Positions 42,873-50,430 of a stretch of DNA of 64,000 bases are shown here, one piece after another. A program made the translations under genes and the position numbers. The DNA is taken from NCBI GenBank assembly GCA_020444205.1, contig JAHLLJ010000002.1, forward strand, positions 25,860 to 89,859, read 5' to 3'. The DNA comes from Deltaproteobacteria bacterium. Lineage in GTDB: Bacteria > Desulfobacterota > Desulfarculia > Desulfarculales > Desulfarculaceae. Within the stretch, counting starts at the first letter, position 1; each line of letters begins with the position of its first letter. Below the pieces are notes generated by a model. That model ran no database searches. It was given only the letters and a program-made list of their open reading frames with translations, and had not been told where the DNA came from.

Positions 42873-43642
42873 ATCCGCTTACACCGTGGGTTGGTTATCT
42901 GTTTCAGGCGGGAACCCTGCTGTATCTGCTGGCCGCGTTGAGCGCCCGGCCCCGTCTAACCCGTCTGTGCCTTGGGACCCTGGGAGCGGCCATGGTTGCC
43001 AATTTGGCTTCCATGGGGCTGAAGCTTTACTTGTCCTGGCCCATGCAATCGCCCTTTCAGGAGCCTTTTTGGTTGCCTGTGGCCGTAGCCGGACTTGCTC
43101 TGGGCTCCTTTGCCAAGGGGCGGCCTTCCCTGGGGCGGGGTCTGGTGGTGGTCACCGCCACCCTGGCCCTGATCGCCGCCCTGTTCCCCAAGGATTTCTA
43201 TTTGCCTTTTCCACGCTCGAACACCATTGTGGCCCACATCTTTTTGCCCATGAGCGCCATAGGCAAGGCCTGTTTTTACGCGGCCGGGACGGCGGCGGTG
43301 ATGTACCTGTCCCATTGGAAGGAGACCACTGAGCTGGACCGTGGGCGCCCCCTGTTCGGCCGCCTCATCGTGTGGGGCTTCGTCATCTTCACCCTCAGCC
43401 TGTTCTTGGCCGAGATCTGGTCTTACCTGGGTTGGGCCAGCCCGGTTATCTGGAACAACGCCACCATGACCTCCACCATGGCGGTGTGGTTTTATTACGG
43501 CTGCTTTTTACACCTGTACTTGTTGCGCGCCTGGAGCGCCCGGCGCCGGGCTTGGTTCGCGGTGGCTGGGGTGCCTCTGCTCATCGTCTTTACCCTGCTT
43601 CCCGAGACCGGCGGCTTTCAATGGCCGGAGTGGTGGCTATGA
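42869..43642 (+). CDS. CcsA/HemX-like multi-pass membrane protein with degenerate WWD motif
   Basis: A 257-residue protein with about eight hydrophobic segments. The C-terminal part, LAEIWSYLGWASPVIWNNATMTSTMAVWFYYGCFLHLYL, aligns with the tryptophan-rich heme-handling loop of CcsA (typically WGWDPKETW), but the Asp and Glu are replaced (WASPVIW). The start at 42869 overlaps the cobN stop (ATGA); the longer frame lies in cobN. It is paired with a ResB-like gene as in system II cytochrome c biogenesis, yet it sits in a B12-riboswitch operon behind a chelatase. A role in moving or stabilising a tetrapyrrole at the membrane is plausible. Confidence 0.75.
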   Translation: MNPLTPWVGYLFQAGTLLYLLAALSARPRLTRLCLGTLGAAMVANLASMGLKLYLSWPMQSPFQEPFWLPVAVAGLALGSFAKGRPSLGRGLVVVTATLALIAALFPKDFYLPFPRSNTIVAHIFLPMSAIGKACFYAAGTAAVMYLSHWKETTELDRGRPLFGRLIVWGFVIFTLSLFLAEIWSYLGWASPVIWNNATMTSTMAVWFYYGCFLHLYLLRAWSARRRAWFAVAGVPLLIVFTLLPETGGFQWPEWWL

Positions 43643-44466
43643 ATATTTTGCGAGGACTGTGGCGATTTTTCGGCTCGGCGGCTCTCAGTGTTGTTTTGCT
43701 GCTGTCATTGGTGGTGGTGCTTTGCTGCGGCTACTATCTGTTCGAGGCCGCGCCCCAGGTGTACGAGCCTCTCAACCGCCTGCTGTTGTGGGACTGGTTG
43801 GCCTCTTACGGCATGGGTGAGCTGGGCAATGCCTGGTGGTTTTTTGCTTTCCTCATTCTACTGGGGTTGCTGGTGGCCAACACCATGGTGTGCACCTGGC
43901 AAAAAGTGGCAGTCCTGGTCCGCCGGGGGACCAAGGGCTCACGCCTGGATTTCATCCTGCGCTTCTCGCCGCACCTGATGCATCTGGCCTTCATAATCAT
44001 CCTGGCCTCCCACCTGGTCACCTATGTCTTTGGGCTCAACGTGCAAAACAACGTGGTGCTGCCGGGGCGGGAGATCACCATCCCCGGCTCAGACATCAAG
44101 CTCAAGCTCATGGGTATAAAGTCACTTTTTTATGAAGGCGACCGCCTGGCCTTTTATCGCAATCGGGCCCTCACCCAAGACATCACCCTTTCCCTGCGCC
44201 ACGGCCAGGGCGAGGCCACGGTCAGAAGCTTGGCCTTTAACAGCCCCATCTGGTACGGCGGCTACAGCATTCACTTGAAAAACTATTTTCCCCGCTCCAA
44301 AAGCGGTATGAAGCGGCGGCCTTATGCCAACCTGATCATCCGCCGCGACCCCGGTGTGAAGGCCTTCTTTTTTGGGACCGTGGTTTTTGCCATCGGCCTG
44401 TTGGCCTATTTATGGCAAGCCCTGCGGCAACATCGGCAACGCGCGGTACGAGAGGCGCAATTATGA
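43639..44466 (+). CDS. ResB/CcsB-like membrane protein
   Basis: A 275-residue protein with the short ResB layout. Two N-terminal membrane segments (SAALSVVLLLSLVVVLCCGYYLF, about residues 12-34; WWFFAFLILLGLLVANTMVCTW, about 66-87) lead to LRFSPHLMHLAFIIILASHLVTYVFG near residue 120, a periplasmic beta-rich part, and a last segment (AFFFGTVVFAIGLLAYLW). His115 and His124 flank the third segment and could be heme-facing. It overlaps both neighbours by four bases. With the CcsA-like protein it would form a CcsBA-like pair; the usual c-type cytochrome role is not supported by the context. Confidence 0.8.
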   Translation: MNILRGLWRFFGSAALSVVLLLSLVVVLCCGYYLFEAAPQVYEPLNRLLLWDWLASYGMGELGNAWWFFAFLILLGLLVANTMVCTWQKVAVLVRRGTKGSRLDFILRFSPHLMHLAFIIILASHLVTYVFGLNVQNNVVLPGREITIPGSDIKLKLMGIKSLFYEGDRLAFYRNRALTQDITLSLRHGQGEATVRSLAFNSPIWYGGYSIHLKNYFPRSKSGMKRRPYANLIIRRDPGVKAFFFGTVVFAIGLLAYLWQALRQHRQRAVREAQL

Positions 44467-45530
44467 AAAAAAGCATCTTAGTGTTTTTGGCGCTACTAAT
44501 AATTAGCTTGGCGGCACCGTTGCCGCCCAGGGCGGCGTTCAGGGCCATCGGCCCATTCAGCGTGGAGAGTCACGAAGACGGCTCTTTCATAATCACCGAC
44601 GGTATCGGCAGGCGGATCTATCTGGTACCCAGGGGCAAGACGCCCCCGCCTGGAGTGCCCCCCCAAGAGGTGGTGCGCATTCCCGTAAAAAGCATAGCCA
44701 GCGATTCGGCGCGAGACACCTCCCTGCTGCTTGCCCTGGACGCCATTAACACGGTTAAGGCGGTTACCGGCAAGCCCCAGGACTGGACCATCCCCTATAT
44801 CCATCAAGGCTTGGTCCAGGGGAGCATTGTCTCCTTGGGTCAGAGCCATGGCCTGGATTACGAACAGCTGGCCAAGGTGAAGCCCGACGTGTTTTTCACC
44901 TGGGACGAGTCGCTGATTCCCATGATGGACGAGTTGGGCATTCCCACAGTCATCACCAACACTGACCTTGCCCGTGATCTGGATACTCAGATCGGCTTCG
45001 TCAAGTTCCTGGCCCCGTTTTTTGGCAGTCACCGCCAGGCCGATGATTACGTAGCCAAGGTTTACACCGCCCTGGACGGCATCAAGACCAAGACACAGCA
45101 AGCCGATAGTAAGCCCAAGGTTATTTGGGGAGATGTGTATTCCAAGCGGGTTTTGGTTGAACCGGGCAACTCCTGGGCCGCTCAGATCGTGCAAGCGGCG
45201 GGTGGGGATTATCTTTTCGCGGACGTTTCCGGCGACACCTGCTTGGAAATAGCCTTGGAGCGCTTCTTTTCCAGCGGAAATGAGGCTGAGGTGATGATTA
45301 CCTATCGCACACCCCGCCAAGGCATGGCCACCAAGGCCAGAATGAAAGCTACTAACCGTACCATAGCTGGTATCAAGCCCCTCAACAGCGGCAAGGTTTA
45401 TTACCCCCTGAAACACTACCGGCAGTCGGCCCAAAAGCTGGATGAAATACTGCTGGATTTGGCGGCAATCATTCACCCGGAGCTTTATCCGGGCCATCAA
45501 CTGCGGTATTTCGCCGAACTGCAGGAGTAA
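44463..45530 (+). CDS. Periplasmic substrate-binding protein of an iron-siderophore/B12-type ABC importer
   Basis: A 355-residue binding protein with a cleavable signal peptide (MKKSILVFLALLIISLAAPLPPRAA). It has the FecB/BtuF-type fold pattern: DSARDTSLLLALDAINTVKAVTG, then LAKVKPDVFFTWDESLIPMMDELGIPTVITN near residue 150, and a C-terminal lobe starting near residue 215. It lacks a lipobox, so it is probably soluble. An N-terminal IITDGIGRRIYLVP segment matches the beta strand that begins these proteins. It overlaps the ResB-like stop by four bases and is followed by the permease and ATPase. By context the ligand is a corrinoid or other metallo-tetrapyrrole. Confidence 0.88.
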   Translation: MKKSILVFLALLIISLAAPLPPRAAFRAIGPFSVESHEDGSFIITDGIGRRIYLVPRGKTPPPGVPPQEVVRIPVKSIASDSARDTSLLLALDAINTVKAVTGKPQDWTIPYIHQGLVQGSIVSLGQSHGLDYEQLAKVKPDVFFTWDESLIPMMDELGIPTVITNTDLARDLDTQIGFVKFLAPFFGSHRQADDYVAKVYTALDGIKTKTQQADSKPKVIWGDVYSKRVLVEPGNSWAAQIVQAAGGDYLFADVSGDTCLEIALERFFSSGNEAEVMITYRTPRQGMATKARMKATNRTIAGIKPLNSGKVYYPLKHYRQSAQKLDEILLDLAAIIHPELYPGHQLRYFAELQE

Positions 45531-45534
45531 TTGA

Positions 45535-46560
45535 GTGGACTCGGTAATGTCCCAAGGCCGCCGCAGGATCCTGGTCATACCGCTATTGGCCATGTCTGTG
45601 ATGGCGGTGTTTTGGGCCAGCCTAAACCTGGGCAGCGTGCCCTCCACCGCCGGGGAGGTGTGGCGCATACTGTGGAGCCAGGGGGAGCCTGGCTCCCTGA
45701 CCTTCATCGTGCAAAGCATCCGCTTGCCCCGGGCCCTGGCCGCCCTGGGCGGCGGAGCCATGCTGGCGGTGAGCGGCCTGCTGTTGCAGGTGTACTTCCG
45801 CAATCCCATCGTGGGCCCCTTCGTTCTGGGCATCTCCTCGGGGGCCACCCTGATGGTCTCGCTGGTGATGCTCACCTCAGTGGCGGTGGGCATGGTGGGG
45901 GTGATGCCATATCTCACCCCGGTGGCTGCTTTCCTGGGAGCCCTGGGGGCCATGTCCTTGGTGATGAGCATCGCGGCCAGGGTGAAACAGGGGGTGACCT
46001 TGCTCATCGCGGGCATCATGATCGGCTATCTGAGCAGCGCGGTGACCAGCCTGCTGATCACCTTTGCCGAGGCCGAGCGGATCAAGGGCTTCAACCTGTG
46101 GCAGCTGGGCAGCTTCAGCGGCTACACCTGGAACGAGTTGGCGGTGATGATGAGCGCGGGCTCTGTGCTGTTGGTCATCGTCTACGGCCTCAGCAAGCAG
46201 CTCAACGCCTTTTTGCTGGGGGAGAACTACGCCGCCACCATGGGGGTGCACACCCGCCGCTTCCGCCTGGCCCTGATCTTCACTTCCTGCGGGCTCTCGG
46301 CCCTGGTCACGGCCACGGCCGGGCCGGTGGCCTTTGTGGGCCTGGCTGTGCCCCACATGGCCCGCCTGGCCATGGGCACCTCGGACAACAAGCTGCTCAT
46401 CCCGGCCACCGCCCTGATCGGCGGCCTGGTGTGCGGCTTCTGCGACATCGTGGCCCGCCTGCTCTTCGCCCCGGTGGAGGCGCCGCTGAGCGCCATTACC
46501 TCTTTCTTCGGTGCGCCGGTGGTGATCATGCTGCTGCTCAAAAGGAGGGCCGCGCGATGA
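45535..46560 (+). CDS. FecCD/BtuC-type ABC importer permease
   Basis: A 341-residue permease with about ten membrane segments. Family motifs are SIRLPRALAALGGGAMLAVSGLLLQVYFRNPIVGPFVLGISSGATL (about residues 62-106), KGFNLWQLGSFSGYTW and GPVAFVGLAVPHMARLAMGTS (about 262-282), the last being the coupling region to the ATPase. The start is GTG at 45535 with GGAG 7 bases upstream; an ATG four codons later is the alternative. The ATPase gene overlaps it by four bases. Confidence 0.92.
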   Translation: MDSVMSQGRRRILVIPLLAMSVMAVFWASLNLGSVPSTAGEVWRILWSQGEPGSLTFIVQSIRLPRALAALGGGAMLAVSGLLLQVYFRNPIVGPFVLGISSGATLMVSLVMLTSVAVGMVGVMPYLTPVAAFLGALGAMSLVMSIAARVKQGVTLLIAGIMIGYLSSAVTSLLITFAEAERIKGFNLWQLGSFSGYTWNELAVMMSAGSVLLVIVYGLSKQLNAFLLGENYAATMGVHTRRFRLALIFTSCGLSALVTATAGPVAFVGLAVPHMARLAMGTSDNKLLIPATALIGGLVCGFCDIVARLLFAPVEAPLSAITSFFGAPVVIMLLLKRRAAR

Positions 46561-47807
46561 GCGCCCATCCCGCCAAATCAGAGAACCTGCTGCGGGTGGA
46601 AAACCTGGCCGTGGGCTACGGCCGCCGCCCGGTGCTGACCGGGGTGAGCTTCAGCCTGCACTCGGGCCGCTTCCTCAGCCTGCTGGGCCCCAACGGCGCG
46701 GGCAAGACCACCTTGCTGCGCAGCATGGCCGGCCTGCTGCCGGTGCTGGGGGGCAGCATCCACATCGCGGGCCGCGAGCTGGGCAAGATAAGCCAGATCG
46801 AGCTGGCCCGCATGCAGGCGGTGGTGCTCACCGACCGCCTGAACCCCGGCCTGCTCACCGCCCACGAGGTGGTGTCCCTGGGCCGCCATCCCCACACCGG
46901 CTTTTTCGGCAAGCTGGGCCCGGAGGATCACCGGGCGGTGGAGCGGGCCCTGGCCATGGTGGGGGCCGAGGATCTGGCCCAGCGCTACTTCGAGCAGTTC
47001 AGTGACGGTGAGAAGCAAAAGGTGGTGCTGGCCCGGGCCCTGGCCCAGGAGCCCCGCCTGATCCTCTTGGACGAGCCCACGGTGCACCTGGACCTCAAGC
47101 ACCGTCTGGAGGTGATGTCCATCCTGCGCGGTCTGTGCCGTCAGATGAACATCGCGGTGGTGGCTTCCCTGCACGACGTGGACGTGGCCTCGCGGGTCTC
47201 GGACCAGGTGGCGCTGATCTCCGGGGGCGGCATGAGCGCCTTCGGCCCTCCGGAGGGCACCCTGGACGACCGCACCGTGGCCGAGCTGTACAACCTGCGC
47301 GGAGCCCGCTACGACAGCCGCCTGGGGGTCATGGAGCTCACCAACGGCAAGCACCTGGGCCCGGTTATGGTGGTGCCCGGCGGCGGGGCGGCCTGCGCCG
47401 CCCTGCGCCTGCTTCACAAGCGCGACTACGGCCTGCTGGTGGGAGTGGCTCATCAGGGGGACATGGACGCCCACGTGGCCGATGCCCTGGGAGCGGAGGT
47501 GGCCCTGGCCCCGGCCTTTGGCCACGCCACCGCCCAGGCCATGAACCAGTGCCGGGAGATGCTTTCGCGGGCGGTGGCCGTGGTGGACAGCGGCTTCCCC
47601 CTGGGGCCGGGCAACGTGGAGAACCTGGAGCTTATAAACCTGGCCCTGGAGCAGGGCAAGCCGGTGTTCAGCCTGCGGCCCGAGAGCGAGGCCGGGGTGA
47701 CCTGGCATGGCTTGGATGAGCGGGTGGTGCGCTGCTCCGACGAGATTGACCTGGCTGCCCGCCTGAGCGCCCACCAGCACCGGGCAGGGGACAAGGCCCA
47801 GGACTGA
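46557..47807 (+). CDS. FecE/BtuD-type ABC importer ATPase with C-terminal extra domain
   Basis: A 416-residue protein. Residues about 1-255 form a standard importer ATPase: Walker A GPNGAGKTT (about 43-51), a degenerate signature FSDGEKQKV (about 146-154), Walker B LILLDEPTVHLDLKHR and H-loop SLHDVD. Residues about 265-405 form an extra alpha/beta domain (PVMVVPGGGAACAALRLLHKRDYGLLVGVAHQGDMDAHVADALGAEV, then AVVDSGFPLGPGNVENLELINLALEQGKPVF) that looks like a Rossmann-type nucleotide or cofactor-binding module. B12-type ATPases of some archaea and deltaproteobacteria have similar tails. It is the last gene of the riboswitch 3 operon and ends at a bidirectional terminator. Confidence 0.9.
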   Translation: MSAHPAKSENLLRVENLAVGYGRRPVLTGVSFSLHSGRFLSLLGPNGAGKTTLLRSMAGLLPVLGGSIHIAGRELGKISQIELARMQAVVLTDRLNPGLLTAHEVVSLGRHPHTGFFGKLGPEDHRAVERALAMVGAEDLAQRYFEQFSDGEKQKVVLARALAQEPRLILLDEPTVHLDLKHRLEVMSILRGLCRQMNIAVVASLHDVDVASRVSDQVALISGGGMSAFGPPEGTLDDRTVAELYNLRGARYDSRLGVMELTNGKHLGPVMVVPGGGAACAALRLLHKRDYGLLVGVAHQGDMDAHVADALGAEVALAPAFGHATAQAMNQCREMLSRAVAVVDSGFPLGPGNVENLELINLALEQGKPVFSLRPESEAGVTWHGLDERVVRCSDEIDLAARLSAHQHRAGDKAQD

Positions 47808-47835
47808 CCCACCCCCTATTCCATCGGATCAAATA

Positions 47836-47867
47836 AAAGGAGGCGTCCCGAGCGGGACGCCTCCTTT
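47836..47867. terminator. Bidirectional terminator between the importer and BtuB-like genes
   Basis: A perfect 14-bp stem (47836-47849 with 47854-47867, loop GAGC) lies between convergent genes. Reading plus, it is followed by a T-containing tail (the stem itself ends CCTTT, then GCTTG). Reading minus, the stem ends CCTTT followed by TATTT. It should stop both the importer operon and the receptor transcript. Confidence 0.88.
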
Positions 47868-47886
47868 GCTTGTGGGGTGGTAATGG

Positions 47887-49902
47887 CTACAGGAGGTTCA
47901 GGTCGATCTCCACGCCGGCGTAGACCCACAGGCCGGGGTCCAGCACCTCGTACTGGCTGGAGTAGCCCGGGGTCATGTTTCCGTAGACCGCCAGATCCTG
48001 ATCCAACAGGTTGTCGGCCTTTACCCGCAGCTTGAGCCAATTGGTGAGCTTGTAGGAGCCAGTGAAGTGCAGGTTGAAGTAATCGTCCAGGCCGCGCTCC
48101 CGCTCCAGCATGGTGGTGGCGTTGAGGCCTAGCTGCAAAGTGCCGTCATCATAATATATGCCGGGCACCATCTGCCATTTGGGGCCGGCCTGCTCGCGCT
48201 CGCCGTCTTCTTCCTCCCAGGGATCGGCCGCGTAACCGCCGAAGGCCAATTGCAGGTACTCATGCACCTGGGCGGTCAGCTTCCACTCCACGCCCGTGGT
48301 GCGGTACTTGTCCATGTTCTGGGCGTAGTAGCGGTCATCCTCTGGGTTTTTCACATAGCGGATCTTGTCGGTGTAGTCCATCAGGAAAGCGGCCAGGGTG
48401 CCGGTGAAGATGCCGTAGGATACCTTGTAGCCCAACTCATAGGTCCAGCCGTACTCGGGCTCCAAGTTGGGATTGCCCACCAAGGTGGCGGTTTCGGAGT
48501 AGAGCTGGTTAAAGGTGGGCACCCTAAAGGCTCGGCCCACATTGCCGTAAAAGGATTGCCGGTCGGTGAGCTTGTAGACCGCCTGGAACTGAGGCACAGG
48601 CTCGTAGTAGTTGTCGGAGTCTTCCTCGGTGCTGATGACACCCTGGCCACGGATACCCAAGGTGAGGATCAAGTCGCTGAAAAAGGTCTTTTCCGCCTGG
48701 ATGAACAGCGAGGGCAGGTGGCGGGTGTTGTCCAGGTCGATGGAATCGATGTAATAGCCCGAGGAACTGGAGCCCTTCACGTCCTGGCGAACCTCATCTT
48801 GCTGCTCAAAGATGTAGGTGCCGCCGTAGAGGAATAGGGTGTTCCACAGCATCGTGCTGTTCTGGGCGTCCAGACCGGTGGTGAAGCTTTTCTTTTCGTT
48901 ATCACGGCCCGGTTTGCCCGCGGCACCGTAGTAGTCATAGTCGGTGTCCATATAGTTATAGTTGAAAAAGCCGGTGGCCCGGAAGGCGCCCCGCTCATAG
49001 GTGGCGGTCAGGTAGTGGTGGTACACCTTTTCGTCCACCTCGTAGCTGCTGGTAGGCTTCTTGGTGTACTGGGCGTTGTAGCCGGTATTGGTGTAGTTGA
49101 ACATGTAGCTTATAACCACCGGGGTCCAGGGCTGAACCGCAATCATGGCCGAGTACTTCTGGGGCGCGTTCAGGCTGGTGTTGTAGGGGCTGCGAGTGCT
49201 GTAGTTGCGCTTGGCGTCGGTGATGTCGTCATAGCGCATGTAGCTGGCGCCCAGGAAGACATACTTGTTACGGTACCAAGCGTCGCCGTTGAAATAGTCG
49301 TTGGAGCCGCCCAGCAGGCGGCCGCCGATGGCGTCTTCACCGGGACGGCGGGTGCGCATGTTGACCACGCCGGTCATGGCCCGCGAACCGTACAGGGCAG
49401 AATTGGCCCCTTTTACCACCTCAATGCGTTCCAGAAAGGCCGAGGGGATCTGGTCCAAATCATAGCTGCCCGCCGTGGGTTCGATTATGGGAATGCCGTT
49501 AAGCATGATCTGCTCGCCGCCGCTGATGCCACGGATGCCGATTTCGCCGTTCATGCCTCCCTGGGTTATGCCGCCGGGCAGGGAAGATGAGAAGTTCATA
49601 CCCTCGGTGCGCTGCAGCACCTCATAGGCGTTGTCGCCGCCTTTTTTCTCGACATCCTGAGCGGTAATCACCGTGGTAAAGGAACCGGTGTCCAGATCTT
49701 CTGCCTGGTAGCGCTTGGCCGTTACGTTCAGGGTATCCATGACCACCTTAGCCTGAGCGCTTTGGGCTTTGGCCTTGCTATCTTCGGCCTTGGCCTCGGC
49801 TTGGGTTTCAGCGCCGGTTACATTCTGCGCGGCCAGCGCGGGTGCCAAGGCCCACGTCAGTACGCAACCAGCGCACATTAAGATTCTCGCTATTTGCCGC
49901 AT
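47887..49902 (-). CDS. btuB: BtuB-like TonB-dependent cobalamin receptor
   Basis: A 671-residue receptor from the ATG at 49902, which has AGGAGAG upstream; the longer frame crosses the riboswitch terminator. It has a signal peptide (MRQIARILMCAGCVLTWALAPALA), an Ala/Lys/Glu-rich linker, and a TonB-box-like MDTLNVTA near residue 55. The plug domain follows (AYEVLQRTEGMNFSSS..., GIRGISGGEQIMLNGIPI, VVKGANSALYGSRAMTGVVNMRTR, about residues 90-195). The barrel ends in a C-terminal aromatic-rich strand. A cobalamin riboswitch, terminator and promoter lie directly upstream, which supports corrinoid uptake; ligand not proven. Confidence 0.9.
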   Translation of the reverse strand: MRQIARILMCAGCVLTWALAPALAAQNVTGAETQAEAKAEDSKAKAQSAQAKVVMDTLNVTAKRYQAEDLDTGSFTTVITAQDVEKKGGDNAYEVLQRTEGMNFSSSLPGGITQGGMNGEIGIRGISGGEQIMLNGIPIIEPTAGSYDLDQIPSAFLERIEVVKGANSALYGSRAMTGVVNMRTRRPGEDAIGGRLLGGSNDYFNGDAWYRNKYVFLGASYMRYDDITDAKRNYSTRSPYNTSLNAPQKYSAMIAVQPWTPVVISYMFNYTNTGYNAQYTKKPTSSYEVDEKVYHHYLTATYERGAFRATGFFNYNYMDTDYDYYGAAGKPGRDNEKKSFTTGLDAQNSTMLWNTLFLYGGTYIFEQQDEVRQDVKGSSSSGYYIDSIDLDNTRHLPSLFIQAEKTFFSDLILTLGIRGQGVISTEEDSDNYYEPVPQFQAVYKLTDRQSFYGNVGRAFRVPTFNQLYSETATLVGNPNLEPEYGWTYELGYKVSYGIFTGTLAAFLMDYTDKIRYVKNPEDDRYYAQNMDKYRTTGVEWKLTAQVHEYLQLAFGGYAADPWEEEDGEREQAGPKWQMVPGIYYDDGTLQLGLNATTMLERERGLDDYFNLHFTGSYKLTNWLKLRVKADNLLDQDLAVYGNMTPGYSSQYEVLDPGLWVYAGVEIDLNLL

Positions 49903-49963
49903 GCGTCTCTCCTCTTTCCTCTCAAAGATGTGTAAGGGCACACGTGGCCAATAGGTGGCGGGT

Positions 49964-50010
49964 AAACAAAAAACGCTCCGAGAATGCATAATCATGCAGT
50001 CTCGGAGCGC
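49964..50010 (-). terminator. Attenuator terminator of riboswitch 4
   Basis: On the minus strand CGCTCCGAGA pairs with TCTCGGAGCG, extended by TGCAT/ATGCA around a GATT loop, and is followed by TTTTTTGTTT. It lies between the aptamer and the btuB-like start. Confidence 0.88.
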
Positions 50011-50073
50011 ACCCAGTTTCTTTGCTCCCGCCACACCCCTTGCGCATGTCCACGTGCGCACCAGGGATTTCTC

Positions 50074-50229
50074 CGGATAGGTCTTCTGGCTCTCGGGTCA
50101 CCCTACTCGCCGCGCCTTCCCACCGTCATGAAAAACGGCAGTGGCAACAAGCGGCTTTCGTCACCGATTACAGCGGCGGGACCGCGCCGGATTCGCACCG
50201 GCTTCCCTTTTAAGCCTTTTAGGCATCCG
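50074..50229 (-). ncRNA. Cobalamin riboswitch 4 (leader of the btuB-like gene)
   Basis: Read on the minus strand: P1 arm CGGAT, then GGGAAGCCGGTGCGAATCC, GCGGTCCCGCCGCTGTAATC, GACGAAAGCCGC, GCCACTG, GGGAAGGCGCGGCGA, GAGCCAGAAGACC and the closing ATCCG. All core elements of the cobalamin aptamer are present. It lies just downstream of a good promoter and is followed by a terminator, so excess cobalamin should switch off the receptor. Confidence 0.94.
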
Positions 50230-50248
50230 TAGAAAATATGTAGGAAAA

Positions 50249-50277
50249 TTTATAGCAAGACCATTGAGGAGTGTCAA
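50249..50277 (-). promoter_or_regulatory. Sigma-70 promoter of the btuB-like gene
   Basis: On the minus strand TTGACA (complement of 50272-50277) and TATAAA (complement of 50249-50254) are separated by exactly 17 bases. The start of transcription would fall near 50242, about 13 bases before the aptamer. This is the best promoter match in the window. Confidence 0.8.
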
Positions 50278-50430
50278 TCTGATTTGCCCGCATCAGAGCT
50301 GGTCATCGACGAATTTGCCTTGTAGATCAGCAATGATTCGCAGGTCAAGGCAGGACAGAAAAAAGAGAGCTTGCCGGATGGTCAGATACTACTTGTCTAA
50401 TATTTAAGCCAGGATTTTGGGCCGAAGACT

